64,000 nucleotides of DNA from Perilla frutescens (GCA_026008535.1 BRKX01000006.1:48100664-48164663); one strand, 5' to 3'; positions 47,732-59,939 are shown, counted from the stretch's first letter. Notes: generated from the letters alone by a model not told the origin. Numbers and translations: made by a program.

Positions 47732-50700
47732 ATGAAAAGAGATACAATGCCGGATGAAAATGAAGATGAACAAAGCAATGTAAGTCATTTTGATTTATTT
47801 GTACCGATTGAATTTCGAGTTTTTGCAGTTTTCTTAGACCTGTTTTTGCGTTTTGTTCGGGTTTTACAGTGTGAACATTCTTCAATGTGTTCGGACAAAG
47901 AAAATCGAACATAAAAACAATGTTCGAACTTTCAAAGTCGAACAACACTTGAATTTTTTTTAAATGAGTATGTGTTCGAACTAATATGTTCGAACTCTCT
48001 ATGGTTGTTCGATTTTGAAAGTTCGAACTTAAGCAATTAGCTCGGACTTTTAAAGTCGCACAACACTTTGATTTTTTTTTAAATGTGTATGTGTTTGAAC
48101 TAATATGTTCGAACTCTCTATGGTTGTTCAATTTTGAAAGTTCGAACTTAAGCAATTAGCTCGGACTTTCATTTTCGAACATGTGTTGTACAGCAGTAAC
48201 TGATGTTGATTTTATTTGGAATAGGATCAAACTGAGAGCAGTGTTATGGGCCCAATCAATACAGAGTTGGTTCTTGATTTTACGGACATATTCCACACTA
48301 TGGAATTGTTTGATTCTCGTGAGAGTTTGATCAGTTAGGTTCATGAGAGAGCTATTCCAGTTGGTATTGTCGTTATTGTGTGAATCTCAGATGCTGGGAG
48401 TGATACTAGGAATCCTCGATTGGTATTGTCATGTGAACGAGGTGGGTATCCCCGTGTGATTAAGAAGAAGCCTCCAACAGAACGTGATTACATACAACAA
48501 AATTTAGATGATGATGAGGTTTCGGATGAAGGGAAAGAAAGAAAGAATTTCAGAACGAGCTCAAGGGAGACTGGGTCGAAGAGAATTGGATGTCCGTTTC
48601 ATTTGAAGGGGCAATACCTCCCAGAGTGTAATCAATGGATGTTAGAAGTTGTTTGTGGGGTTCACAATCATCCACAAGCACAATATTTAGAAGGGCATGC
48701 ATACGCCGGTCGCCTGACATCGGATGAGGAGAAATTGGTGGCTAGCTTATCGAGTTCACATACTCAGCCAAAGCAAATATTGGCCGTAATACAGAGAAGC
48801 TTTCCCAACAACAAGTCCACAACAAAGACAATTTATAATGTGCGTAGTAGAAATAAGTATGTCGAGCATGCTGGTCAATCCCAAATGCAGTATCTGTTGG
48901 GTAAACTGGAGGAACATGGCTATTACCAGTATACGAGGCGGTGTCCACAGACTGACACCGTGAAGGATATGTTCTACGCACACCCGACAAGCGTGAAGCT
49001 TTTTAGAGCTTTTCCTAAAGTGTTATTGATGGACTATACGCACAAGATGAACAGGTACAGATTACCTTTGTTCGAAATAGTCGGTGTTACCTCAACAAGC
49101 ATGACGTTCTCTGTTGCATGCGCCTATCTGGAGGCTGAGAAGGAGGATAACTATATTTGGGCGCTCACTGTTCTTAAAGGGCTGATGGACCAGAGCACAT
49201 TACCTAGTGAGATTGTGACAGATCATGAACGAGCGTTGATGAATGCCATAGAGGTGACGTTTCCCACCACCCGACATTTTTTATGTCGATGGAATATATA
49301 TAAGAACATCACTGGCAATTGCAAGAAGAAGTTTCATACTAAAGATCAATGGGAATCATTCTTGAGTGCATGGAATCTGGTAGTGTTTGCTGAAACTGAA
49401 GCACGGTATGGTGAAATGCTTCAGAGGTTTCAAAAAGACTATGCCACCAATCCCACTGTTGTGGATTATGCCATCAACAATTGGATTGTGCCTTACAAAG
49501 AAAGATTTGTCAGCTGTTGGACAAATCGTGTCATGCACTTTGATAATACCACAACATGCAGGTATGTTTCTATATTTCTTATTCCAAAGTTTTGGACAAA
49601 TTGATTTTGTTCGACTTTATGTATTCGAACTGCTCTATATCTAACTATTTTATGCTATATTGATAAATTGTAGGGCTTAAGGTGCCCATGCAAAGTTGAA
49701 AAGGTTTCTTGGAACAAGTACAGGCAATCTTGAAGGATGTTGGGAGAAGATACATGATTTACTAGAGACTTCTTTCAAAGCAATAAATGCATCATTTGAA
49801 AAGAGTGTTAATGTGGTTCAACATCGCTACAGGTTTCCAATATTTCAATTCCCTCGAGGTACAATTTCTATTGCTGCATTAGATAAGATTTATGAGGAAA
49901 TGAAGAGTATTGGGGAAGATGCAGTGGACCCATTACTATGTGGTTGTGTGTTGAGAACGAACTGTGGTCTTCCTTGTACATATGAGATCGATCAGCATGT
50001 TCGATCATCCACACTATTTACTTTAGATGTTATGGATAAGTTCTGGAGGAAATTGGATATGGAACCTACAGGAGCGAAGTTGTGGTGGCTTCTGACATTG
50101 ATAATCGTTGGTTTGAAACTTGAACTTGTGCAAACAACATGTTTGCACAAGCGGACGAGTCTGCAAGGTTGCTCTTGTTGAAGAGATTTAGGGAGATTGT
50201 TAACCCGTCTACCACTTCCATGGTTGAACCAAATGTGCAAACTAAGACTCGTGGAAGATCAAATGTCACAAACACCAAAGCTGATACATCTACGAAGCGT
50301 GAGAAGAGTGTGTTTGAGTACACTGACTCGTTCAATGATAGTTGTTCGCAAGTCCCGGACTCGTTTGAGGTTGATACATCGCTTTCCCAAGTGTTGTTCA
50401 CTACGAGGCCACAGAAACAAAAGGTCATTCGTCCTAAAGCATCGTATCATTTAGGGATTGGGTACATTGATCAGATACCAGCACCATTTAGAGACTATGT
50501 GGTGAGGACTGAGGATGTGAATGTAGATGGTCATTGCGAATTTTGTGTGATTGCTGGTTTCGTGCTTGGGGATCAGGAGGCTTGGTCACGTGTCCGTACT
50601 GATCTTTACTACGAGGTCCACACTAATCCAGAAATGTGGGACAAGTGTTTCCTTGAGCATGGACGGAGGGAGAAGATGTTGAATATACTTAATTATCATG

Positions 50701-51097
50701 AATTGACATCTCCCACGAGACATTGGTTTGTGTTGCCTTATTTGGGTCATGTAGTGGCTACGGTGTACAATGTTGCTCTTGTGATGTTGGGTGGTCACTA
50801 TCCCACTACATTCTTGCCTTTATCATCAGCTGTTCCAGCGGAACCGAAGTGTATTTGCATGGCAGCGGTTAAGATTGGGGAAGTGAAATGCGTCAATCAC
50901 TTCATTCAGGTACTTCTTTTAATTAGTTCATGTTTACATTGCTTATATTTTACTGTACCCCATTATAATTGTAATGTAACGTTTTTTTGTAGGTTTTCAT
51001 GAACCCGAAGCACCCTTTTCCACCCATCTTCGTCCAATGGAAGGACTTCCGCATGGATTGTGCAGCTAGATGGGCGGAATTTGTCACTCAGAATTAA
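47732..51097 (+). pseudogene. MULE transposase with SWIM finger and C-terminal OTU-like domain
   Basis: Proposed exons: 47732-47779, 48225-49561, 49674-50909, 50993-51097, with GTAAGT/TAG, GTATGT/TAG and GTACTT/TAG borders in consistent phase. Order: acidic start (PDENEDEQ), a FAR1/WRKY-GCM1-like zinc region (CERGG... GCPFHL... VCGVHNHP), the MULE transposase core (LLMDYTHKMNRY, TDHERALMNAI, CRWNIYKNI), a SWIM-like CGCVLRTNCGLPC, then an OTU-like cysteine-protease domain with DGHCEFCVIAG (Asp and Cys present) and VNHFIQV (candidate His). Breaks: TAG 48335-48337, TGA 48381-48383, TAA 49678-49680 (GAA expected before GAHAKLKR) and a frameshift near 50090-50135. The transposase would act on the terminal repeats; the OTU role is unknown. 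Confidence 0.85.
47934..48169. repeat. 118-bp tandem duplication in transposase intron 1
   Basis: Units at 47934-48051 and 48052-48169 share AAAGTCG...TATGTTCGAACTCTCTATGG...AAGCAATTAGCTCGGACTTT. Each carries several TTCGAAC motifs. Confidence 0.88.
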
Positions 51098-51541
51098 TTT
51101 GTTATGCACTAGAACTTGTTATGTATCAGAACTTTGTTGGAATATTATTTTTTTATGAACTTTGTTGTAGGAATTTTTATGTTATGTTATGAACGTTATT
51201 GATATGCATGACCATTTGTTAAATATCAGGTCCCTCATGATCAAGGAAATTCACCATGTTCGAACTCTGAACTTCGAACATTGCTTGGGTGTTCGGAGTT
51301 GAAACGTCGAACATTGTCCACATGTTTGATTTTCAAATGATTTCAAACGTAAATAATAAATCCATACAACAACCATCAAAACACAAATCACAAATCCATA
51401 GAAGAACCATCAAAACACAAATCACAAATCCATACAATCCATATAAACGTCTCCAAACACATCAAATCCATACAAGAACCATCAAGTACTAATACTAATA
51501 TGTCTCAAAATACAACAATCATGACTATCAGATAAATAGTA
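51098..51541. repeat. Spacer between the convergent MULE genes, with tandem repeats
   Basis: No ORF of note. 51355-51490 holds roughly three to four units of about 34 bp built from CAAATCCATACAAGAACCAT and AAAACACAAATCA. Two TTCGAAC motifs occur near 51258-51310. It may act as the shared 3' region for both transcripts. Confidence 0.6.
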
Positions 51542-54010
51542 CTATCCTCTATGTCGGCGTCTGGATGATGACTCGCCCTACTGACGTCTAGATGATGTCT
51601 GGCCCTGCTCATGTCCAATACAAAAATGTAAGGCCTCGAAAGCTTCTTCGACCTGCGACATAACATACGGAAATGGCATGTCCTCATGGGCTCTCCACCT
51701 GGTGACCAGAGGATCAAGATATCCAATGGCGCTCTGAATCCCATCCCAGGGCAAAACAGTCGGATACAGATCTATACCAGGAGCTGTGAGATCACGCTGC
51801 ACCTGGGGATGAGAGATGGCATGATACCACTGAAGGTAATCATGAGAGCAGGTCCAAGCTGGGTGAGCGACTCTTCCAAGGTAATCTGGAAACAATCTAT
51901 GACTCTCCCACTACTCGAAGAATGAACCTATCATGCCCCAAACAACACGGTACTGTCCGGACTTCTTGCCCCTTCTAGCCACAAATGGGTCTAATGGGGG
52001 GTGTGGAATGGTCTGCACCCGTCCAAACTGCCGCAGCACCCGATCTGGGAGATATAGCTCTACAATATCAGGAGCTGTGATACAACCTTCGTAGAAGGTG
52101 ACCTCGGGTCACTCACCGCCATCTCATAGCCTCACATACGGATCCCAAACAACCTAATATTCAAATTGCACAATTAAAGTTAATATATATACTTTAATAG
52201 AATTATCTAACATACAATTTCAACAATTGAACTTACATCTTCTGCTCTCAACGTATCCAACTGTATCCTGTAACCCTTCACCGCTTCTTTAGACACTACA
52301 CCATGTGCCTGTTGAGCCCACCTCATTGCATAAGGCTGTCTGGCACGATAGTCGACATTTTGTTGTGGTCTGCCAAGCATTGGACAATGCTCATAAATCC
52401 AAGCCTGTATCAATTAACAACACAGTCAAAAAACAACACATTTCGTGAATAAAACATGATAAAAATAAATAAATATGCATTTTTTATCTACCTCCAACAG
52501 TGTCAAGAAACCAGCTATCTGTCGACACTCAACACGAGAAGACACTCCCAACTGTCTGTATAGATAAGCTAATACCGCTGCACCTCACGCATAACTCCCA
52601 AACTCTTCAGTGTTCTCAAACAGCCGGAGATAATTGTAGCTGATCCGATCGCCCGTCTTATCAGTGAAAAGTGTACATTCTAAAATGTACACCAAGAATG
52701 CTCTTGCCGCGTATACTGCATCACGATCATTATCCCTTCTTGCCAACTCACTAAACCTACTCTGCAGCCACCTCAACTTTACATATTGACCCCGATCACT
52801 CACTTCTTGAACGACTTCTTCAGCCGACACGCCCAGCAAATGCCGTACCATATATTGCCCACCAGCAACATCCTCCCCAGCAAACTCAACTGGTCTACCC
52901 TCAATGCTAAGACCAGTCAAACAGTAAACATCCTCCAAAGTAATGGTCATCTCACCAAATGAAAGGTGAAATGAATTTGTTTCTGGATGCCACCGCTCCA
53001 CAAATGTTGATATAAGGTTCCTGTTAGGGGCTCTGTATGCTACTTTCCTCAGCCTCAACAAGCCGGATGACTTCACTAACAACCTGCATGCCTCAGAGTT
53101 GCCTGTTTTGAAGCTGCGCAGCACTGATGTATCTATAAGGCCTCCGGGGAATTGACCTCTCAAGATCTACTTATCATCATCCTCATTATCCGCATTCTCA
53201 TCACCTTCTTCATGTGCATTGTCATCAACCTCGTTACCCCATGCCTCTTCATAATTCAAATTCATTTAATTTCTCATTTCTTCTTCGGCATCATGCTCTG
53301 CCTGCCACCATTCCAGCGCTGACTGTCGTCTGGCTGATGTCGTTGGTCTCCTCCTAAACTGTTGTGCTGCAAACAAAAAAAAAGTTGTTAGGCTCGAAGT
53401 CCTAATCCCGAGCATATATCTGTTAGTTGAAATGAAAAGCCCGAGCAAACACTTAGACATTTCAGATTTAAAATGCTCGAACATTGAAGGCCGAGCATAG
53501 AATATAAATTCGACTTCTAAACACCGAGCAACAATTAGCAAAATTTCAGAACTCACAATGTTTGAACTCTGAATACCGATCATACAAGCCCAGTTCAGCT
53601 TTAAGAATTCAAGCTATACTTAGAAAAAAACACACTACATGATGAGTTCGGCTTCAACACTTAACCAATGTTTTTCAAAATATATGTTTGACTTATGAAC
53701 GCTGAGCATAACTCTTAAGCTCGGTACATTCAGTCCGACCAAAACTTGAAAATTCGGCATGTACAGATCGAGCATAATGCGCAACAAAGGCAACAATTAC
53801 ACCAACAACTTGTTCCAAACCTCTATTTTTTGCACACAACCTACTCAAACTAGCATCTAATCATTCCAATAACCTTTAATAACATCTTAAACAATTGAGA
53901 AACTTGATTTAAAGTCACATTAGGCAAAAAAATAAAATGAAACAAAAATTATCAAATTCAGCATACACATTAACAAAGCTCGGAACGGGTAACTTACCAA
54001 AACGTTCCAT
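51542..54010 (-). pseudogene. Plant mobile domain (PMD, aminotransferase-like) gene carried by the MULE
   Basis: Proposed exons: 54010-53998 (ATG), 53366-52492, 52404-52237 and 52153-51542; all borders are GT-AG and phases agree. The protein starts MERF, has an Arg/Glu-rich linker and acidic run, then the PMD core: LRSFKTGNSEACRLLV, ERWHPETNSFHLSFGEMTIT, LEDVYCLTGLSIEGRPV, and in later exons PYAMRWAQQ, LFPDYLGRVAHPAW and an Arg/Ser-rich end. Stops lie at about 53266 and 53168, after EFGSYA (52585), in exon 4 near 52120-52130 and at 51915, so it is decayed. PMD proteins occur both as host nuclear regulators (MAIN family) and in transposons; this one is element-borne. Confidence 0.8.
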
Positions 54011-54229
54011 GATTGAATTCACAGTTGAGGTCGGTCTTCGGACAAATATGTCCACGCAATGTCGAACAATATTTTTTGGTTCGAACTCTCCAAGTCGCCA
54101 ATTCTACCGTTCCTTTTTTTTATTTACACTATTTTTCAATTTTCAGAATTTTACCTTTTCTTTTTTACTGTTTTTTTTTTAAAACAAAAATTTAAGAGTG
54201 AAGGGTATAATTGTCAATGTTAGTGGTGC

Positions 54230-54303
54230 AAAGAGTAAAAAGAGGGGTGCAATGAGTGAATATGGTGCAAAGAGTAAACATGGGGGGGCAAATAGAAACA
54301 CCC
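54230..54303 (-). repeat. Right terminal inverted repeat of the MULE
   Basis: Read inward: GGGTGTTTCTATTTGCCCCC, then TTTACTCTTTGCACCA, then TTCACTCATTGCACCCC, and again TTTTTACTCTTTGCACCAC. The repeated submotif suggests several binding sites. Confidence 0.85.
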
Positions 54304-54312
54304 AATAAGGTA

Positions 54313-54910
54313 TTGTGATATATTCTTGAAGTTTGTTAATTAATATTTTTCCTAAGCATTTCGAGAGTTTTAGGAAAAAAAAATCACACCCCCTATGTTG
54401 TGAATCTGGAAATGTATGAAATGTTCTATCTTTGCTTGTTGGCCTTTTTTAGATATACATATAAACTGTTTTTTCACAGTGACAAACCATGTAGTTTTTG
54501 TTGAAATATTTGTTTGCTGATGTAGCAAACATGGATAGATGATTTTGTTTGGAACTTTTGTTTTGTTTTGATGGTGGTGATAATTATGTTTTAATGGTTT
54601 GGTGAGTATATATATATATATATGTATGTATATTGATGAGAATTTTGCATCCAAAAGGATGCTAAATTTCTCTAAAAATCATTTCAATTTTGCCTCCAAT
54701 CACTGTTGAAAATTTTCTGGATTTTTTTTTTAGGACCAAAACCGATAGTATTTTTAACAGAAACCATAACAGTGGGAATAAAAATGATACTTCATGCCCT
54801 TGGAACCAAAAATCCAAAAGTGATAGTATTGGGATCAAAAGGCATGTCCCGTGAGACCAAAATGAAAATTTTCTCCCATGGTTGATAATAGAGGTAGGAT
54901 TACTTTTTGA
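54313..54910. other. Intergenic DNA
   Basis: No gene. An AT microsatellite lies at about 54607-54622. 54650-54890 contains repeated ACCAAAA motifs without recognisable origin. Confidence 0.45.
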
Positions 54911-55279
54911 GAGATGCTATTTGTACTACACTTTTTACTTTTGCACCACAAATAATTTTTTCTTTTTTTTAATTATAAATTTACTTAAAATCCTTACTAA
55001 ATAAAAAAAAATTAATAACTTTATATTAACAAAAAAAAAATACACAAACACACACATACACTCATTCTCCAACCTTGCAGCCGCCACCTCCTCTCCTATC
55101 CTCTCCTTTACCTCTACCACCGCTGATAACCACCAACCTCCTCTTTTCCTACGGCTCCTACCTTCCCCTCCATCATCCAACCACGAACCTCCTCTCTCTC
55201 ACCGTGAACCGCCACCACAGTCTCCCTTCTCTTCCTGCAAATCTAAAGACCCAACACCACCTATTACCAGATCAATTAT
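54911..55279. mobile_element. Left part of a MULE-type element cut by a copia insertion
   Basis: GAGATGCTATTTGTACTACA followed by TTTTTACTTTTGCACCAC resembles the MULE terminal repeats at 27.0, 47.4 and 54.3 kb. A Pro/Ser-coding, pyrimidine-rich core follows (55075-55250) and ends at the copia LTR. The right end would lie beyond the copia element, outside the window. Confidence 0.5.
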
Positions 55280-56725
55280 TGTTGGGGTTTTTTTGAATTA
55301 AACCACCGCAGGATCTATTTGGTTGTTCATTAATCCTTGTTCATGCAAATCATAATTTTATGTATCATGCATGTTTATCACAGTCTAATCAAAAAGCATG
55401 CAAAGCAGATTCGAATCTAACAAAGCGGAATACATAGAAACGAATCTACTTACAAATCGATAGACGGTCTGTGGACAAGATTACAGATCTAATCTTGTTG
55501 TTGAATGAGCAATGATAGGCGCCACCTACACCTCAAAAATTTGACCAACACAGATTCTACTCCAAGATCTTCTTTTGTATTCCCGGACTGTATCTAGATT
55601 CAGAGTGGGCTGAAATCTACTAGATAGAATTGTGAAATCTGTGAATAACTTTGAGAGACTAAGAGGGGCTGATTTCTTATGATAATATATGTATAAATTT
55701 CGTGCCCCCCTCCCCATATATATAGGGAGGGGCGAAATTTCATGCTCCAGCCCTACTGGGCTAGGCCTCTATCTCAAGTTCTATATCCAATCCACTTTCA
55801 GTCATATTGGGCTACAACAGGGATCTAGAAGAATATTAAATTGACCCACTAATTTATTTAATATCTAATATCCAATAAACATAGGATATAATTAAATAAA
55901 TTAAGTTTTACTTTTATTCCACTAAAGAAGTAAAACTGACCTTCCAATTTAATACATATTTGCGAATATGCTTTCTCCTTTAGTTCAGCCATTCCCCGTG
56001 TTTAAGATATAATGTTCATTAATTAATTATGTCAGCCTCTGACAGCTATAATTAATTAATATCTAAAACCTTGAGTAGTACCACACAAGCTTTATCATGT
56101 AAGGAATAAATTCCACCTGCAGGGTTTCAATATGAACTTGTGTTTCCTCAAGAGAACATCATCAACTTGGCGCACCAGGACACGGTGTTCATGCATACTG
56201 CTCGAGACATCATGAATACATTGTTATTACCCAAAATATCGAATTCGATCTACGAAAAGATCTTACTCATTGATAAATCAAAGTAATAAACAATGCACAC
56301 ATATGTTCGCCAATATCACATGAGTTCAGAACCCAAACTCTGTGGATCTTTATTCTCTCAGTAACTGGGTCAGAGTCAGAGAATAGTATCCTATCGTGAT
56401 CCTCCTCAATACACTAATAAGTGTACTAGAATAATCAGTTAGTCAAGATAAACTAACTTGTCAGATTATTCTACGGTGTACCGATGGTGTATTCAGGACC
56501 ATCTAAGCCGTGAGCTCTTTAATACAATACAAGGTTCTAATGATATGATCTTACCGTGTGACTCCCCACACCATATCATCTACAATGTAAGTATATGGAA
56601 CATTACATAGAACAATTATATAACATAATCTGAATGCAAACAATGACTGCAATAACTTTCATTTCATATCATCATATCATCAGAAAAGTATACAAAGACA
56701 AGTCTTCTAGTATACAAAACCAACA
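55280..56725 (-). repeat. 3' LTR, 1446 bp
   Basis: In element orientation it starts TGTTGGTTTTGTATAC just after AAGTGGGAGAT and ends AAACCCCAACA, that is TG...CA. A TATA stretch is at 55716-55724. The partner LTR is not in the window. Confidence 0.82.
55706..55732 (-). promoter_or_regulatory. TATA box inside a G/C palindrome, LTR promoter candidate
   Basis: CCCCTCCC and its complement flank ATATATATA, so the TATA stretch sits in a near-perfect inverted repeat. Read on the - strand it is a good LTR promoter candidate. Confidence 0.55.
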
Positions 56726-56740
56726 ATCTCCCACTTATAC
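56726..56740 (-). promoter_or_regulatory. Polypurine tract
   Basis: On the - strand AAGTGGGAGAT lies immediately before the LTR start; this is the expected plus-strand primer. Confidence 0.8.
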
Positions 56741-56801
56741 TTGAAGCATGTCTTTCAAGTATAAAAACTAACAGGCTAACTCTCCAATCAAAACTATCAA
56801 C

Positions 56802-59800
56802 TCAAACTGCGCCCCTAGGTCTGCATCTTACTCCCATTTTCTCCACATGACCATCAAAGGTCTTAGCCGGTAGGCTCTTCGTGAATGGATCAGCCAGGTT
56901 TTCCTCCGATGCAATCTTGACCACCGCCACGTCTCCTCTCTTAACGATTTCTCGTATAAGATGGTACTTTCTCTCTATGTGTTTACTTGCATTGTGAGCT
57001 CTGGGTTCCTTCGAGTTTGCTACTGCACCAGAATTATCACAGTATATTGTGATAGTCTTGGGCAAACCAGGAACCACGCCCAAGCCCAATAGGAACCCGC
57101 GGAGCCAGACAGCCTCTTTTGCAGCCTCAGAGGCAGCTACATATTCAGTTTCCATGGTGGAATCCGCAATGCATTTCTGCTTAATGCTCCTCCATGCAAT
57201 GGCTCCACCTCCTAATGTAAACACATAGCCCGACGTAGACTTACTCTGATCTTTGTCAGTTTGAAAATCTGAGTCTGTATAACTCAAAAGTACTAGACTA
57301 TCAGAGCGGAAAACCAACATGTAGTCTCAAGTCCTTTTAAGGTACTTGAGAATGTTTTTGACCGCAGTCTAGTGACCTTGTCCAGGATTAGACTGATATC
57401 TGCTTACCATGCCAACGGCATATCATATATCAGGCCTAGTGCATAGCATAACATACATCAAACTTCCCACAACCGAAGCATATGGTACTTTCTTCATTTT
57501 CTCTATCTGAGACTGTGTTTGGGGACACATTTCATTGGATAGATGAATTCCATGCCCGTAAGGTATAAAACCTTTCTTGGAATCTTGCATGCTAAACCTA
57601 GCTAGCATTGTATCGATATAAGTCGCCTGGGACAAACATAACATCCTTTTCTGGCGATCTCGAATGATCTTGATGCCAAGGACATGTCCGGCTTCACCCA
57701 GATCCTTCATACCCAACTGCTTGGACAACCACACCCTAATATTAGATAACTCCTTCTTACTGTTTCCAATAAGCAAGATGTCATCAACATAAAGTACGAG
57801 GAATGACACCACGTTTCTATCACATTTCTTGTACACACAGCTCTCATCCGGACTTTGCACCAATCCATACGACTGGATAATCTCGTCAAATCGGATGTTC
57901 CAAGATCTCGATGCCTGCTTAAGTCCATAAATGGATCTCTTAAGCTTGCACACCAAGTGCTCTTGGCCTTTAGTAATAAATCCCTCTGGTTGTCTTATGT
58001 GAATGTTTTCTTCAAGACTTCCATTTAGTAAAGTTGTCTTAACATCCATCTGCCAGATCTCATAATCTAAATGAGTGGCAATTGACAAGAGAATCTAGAT
58101 TGACTTAAGCATGGCTACCGGTGATAAGGTTTCCTCATAATCGATCCCGTCTTTCTGAGTGTACCATTTCGCCACCAATCTAGCTTTGAAGGTTTCAACC
58201 TTCCTGTCAGCTCCTCTCTTGCGCTTGTAGATCCACTTACACCCAATGGGCTTAATCCCATCTAGTGGTTCTACAAGCTCCCAGACTTGATTGTGATCCA
58301 TAGATCCAATCTCAGATTCCATTGCAGTTTTCCAAGAATCCGCATCTTTATCTCGAATTACCTCATCATAGGTCCTCGGATCCAATTCATTTAGTCCCTC
58401 TGGGAAATCTGAAGCCTCTCCCAGACCAATGAATCTTTCAGGTTGGTGTACAACCCTTCCACTGCGACGAGGCAGTTCCTGTACTTCTGTGACACGTTGT
58501 GCAGTGTTTGGAGGTTCCTCTTCTTGTACAACTGGTGTAGAATTCGATCCTTTCCTTAACTTCTGAAGGATTATTTGACTCCTTGGTTTGTGGTTTATGA
58601 CATAGTTTTCCTCTAAGAATCGAGCATTGGTGCTAATAATGATCTTCTGATCCTTAGGACTATAAAAAAAACCACCTTTCGTTCCTCTAGGATATCCAAC
58701 GAATAGCCTTACATCAGTACGAGGAGCCAGCTTATCAGTTTCCTTATCCAACACATGTGCAGGGCTACCCCAAATCCGAATATGGTTCAAACTGGGCTTT
58801 CGTCCAGTCCATAATTCTGTGGGCGTAGAAGGAACTAATTTTGATGGAACTAAGTTAAGAATATAGGCTGTTGTTTCCAGGGCATATCCCCAGAACGAAA
58901 TGGGCAACTCAGAATAACTCATCATCGATCTAACCATCTCTAATAGTGTACGATTCCTTCTTTCCGCCACACCATTCTGTTGTGGTGTTCCCGGCGCAGT
59001 CAACTGGGAGGTAATCCCATTCTCTGCCATGTAATCCCTAAATTCACTCGAGAGGTACTTGCCACCATGATCAGAACGTAGTGACTTGATACTTCTGTCT
59101 GTTCGTTTCTCCGCTTCTGCCTTAAACACTTTGAATTTCTCAAAGCATTCAGAGTTGCGACGTAACAGGTAGATATAACCGTATCTAGTGTAATCATCAA
59201 TAAGAGTGATGAAATACTCGAACCCTTCTCGAGCTTGAACTGACATAGGGCCGCACAGGTCAGAGTGAATCAAATCTAATATCCCTTTGGATCTATTTTC
59301 TTTTGACTGGAAAGGACGCTTGGTCATTTTACCTTCCAAACAGGATTCACACAAAAGAAATGATTCCAGTACCAAAGAAGACAATGGTCCATCATTTACA
59401 AGCCTTTGTATCCTCTTAAGGTTAATATGACCTAGCCTTAGATGCCAAAGATAGGTTTGATTCAATTCTGAAGGTTCTTTTCTCTTGTTAGGGTTTATGA
59501 TCGATGTATTCAACAATTGTCTTTGCGTAGTGTTTTCAATTGGTTTAAGAAAGTATAAGTGTCCATCCAATGTGCCAGAATAGATAAAATGTTTACCACT
59601 AAAGATAACTACTTTGTTATCAAAAGAAACAGAATATCCATCCATAATCAACTTAGAAACTGAAATCAAGTTTCGCCTAAAACCAGGCACATAAAGACAA
59701 TCTTTCAAAACCAAAGTTCTATCACTACTGAAAGGTAAAACAATGTCTCCCACTGCAATAGCCGCCACTCTTGTAGCATTGCCCATGTAGACGGTGATCT

Positions 59801-59930
59801 CATTCTCACTCAGCTGTCTTTTTACCAGGAACCCCTGTAAAGACATGCAAACATGATCAGTAGCTCCAGTATCTACTACCCATGACTGGGTAGAACAAGT
59901 TGCTAAACATGTTTCTACAATCAGAGTGTG
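56802..59930 (-). pseudogene. copia protease, integrase, reverse transcriptase, RNase H (broken)
   Basis: The protease motif VVDTGATDHV is at about 59890, just ahead of the long frame starting at 59846. That frame holds GAG-pre-integrase (LWHLRLGHINLKRIQ, CESCLEGK), the integrase core (Asp in HSDLCGPM, Asp in RSDHGGKY, Glu in NGVAERRNRT) and the reverse transcriptase start (WIYKRKRGADRKVETFKARL). A TAG at about 58096 ends it. The next frame has WQMDVKTTLLNG, LKQASRSWN and active-site YVDDI (about 57790). Further stops separate it near 57420-57320. RNase H (YTDSDF, ETEYVAASEA, DPFTKSLP) ends at 56802. Confidence 0.92.
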
Positions 59931-59939
59931 AGATGTACC

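Larger units (their letters stand above)
47435..54303. mobile_element. Full-length MULE with transposase/OTU and PMD genes, 6869 bp
   Basis: The 9-bp direct repeat AATAAGGTA flanks it on both sides (47426-47434 and 54304-54312). The ends are inverted: GGGAGTTTCTGTTTG on the left and GGGTGTTTCTATTTG read inward on the right, both followed by TTTACTCTTTGCACCA. Two genes converge: a spliced MURA-like transposase with a C-terminal OTU-like domain (+) and a spliced plant-mobile-domain gene (-). The noncoding parts are dense in TTCGAAC. Both genes contain stops, so this copy is probably defective, but the structure is intact. Confidence 0.93.
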
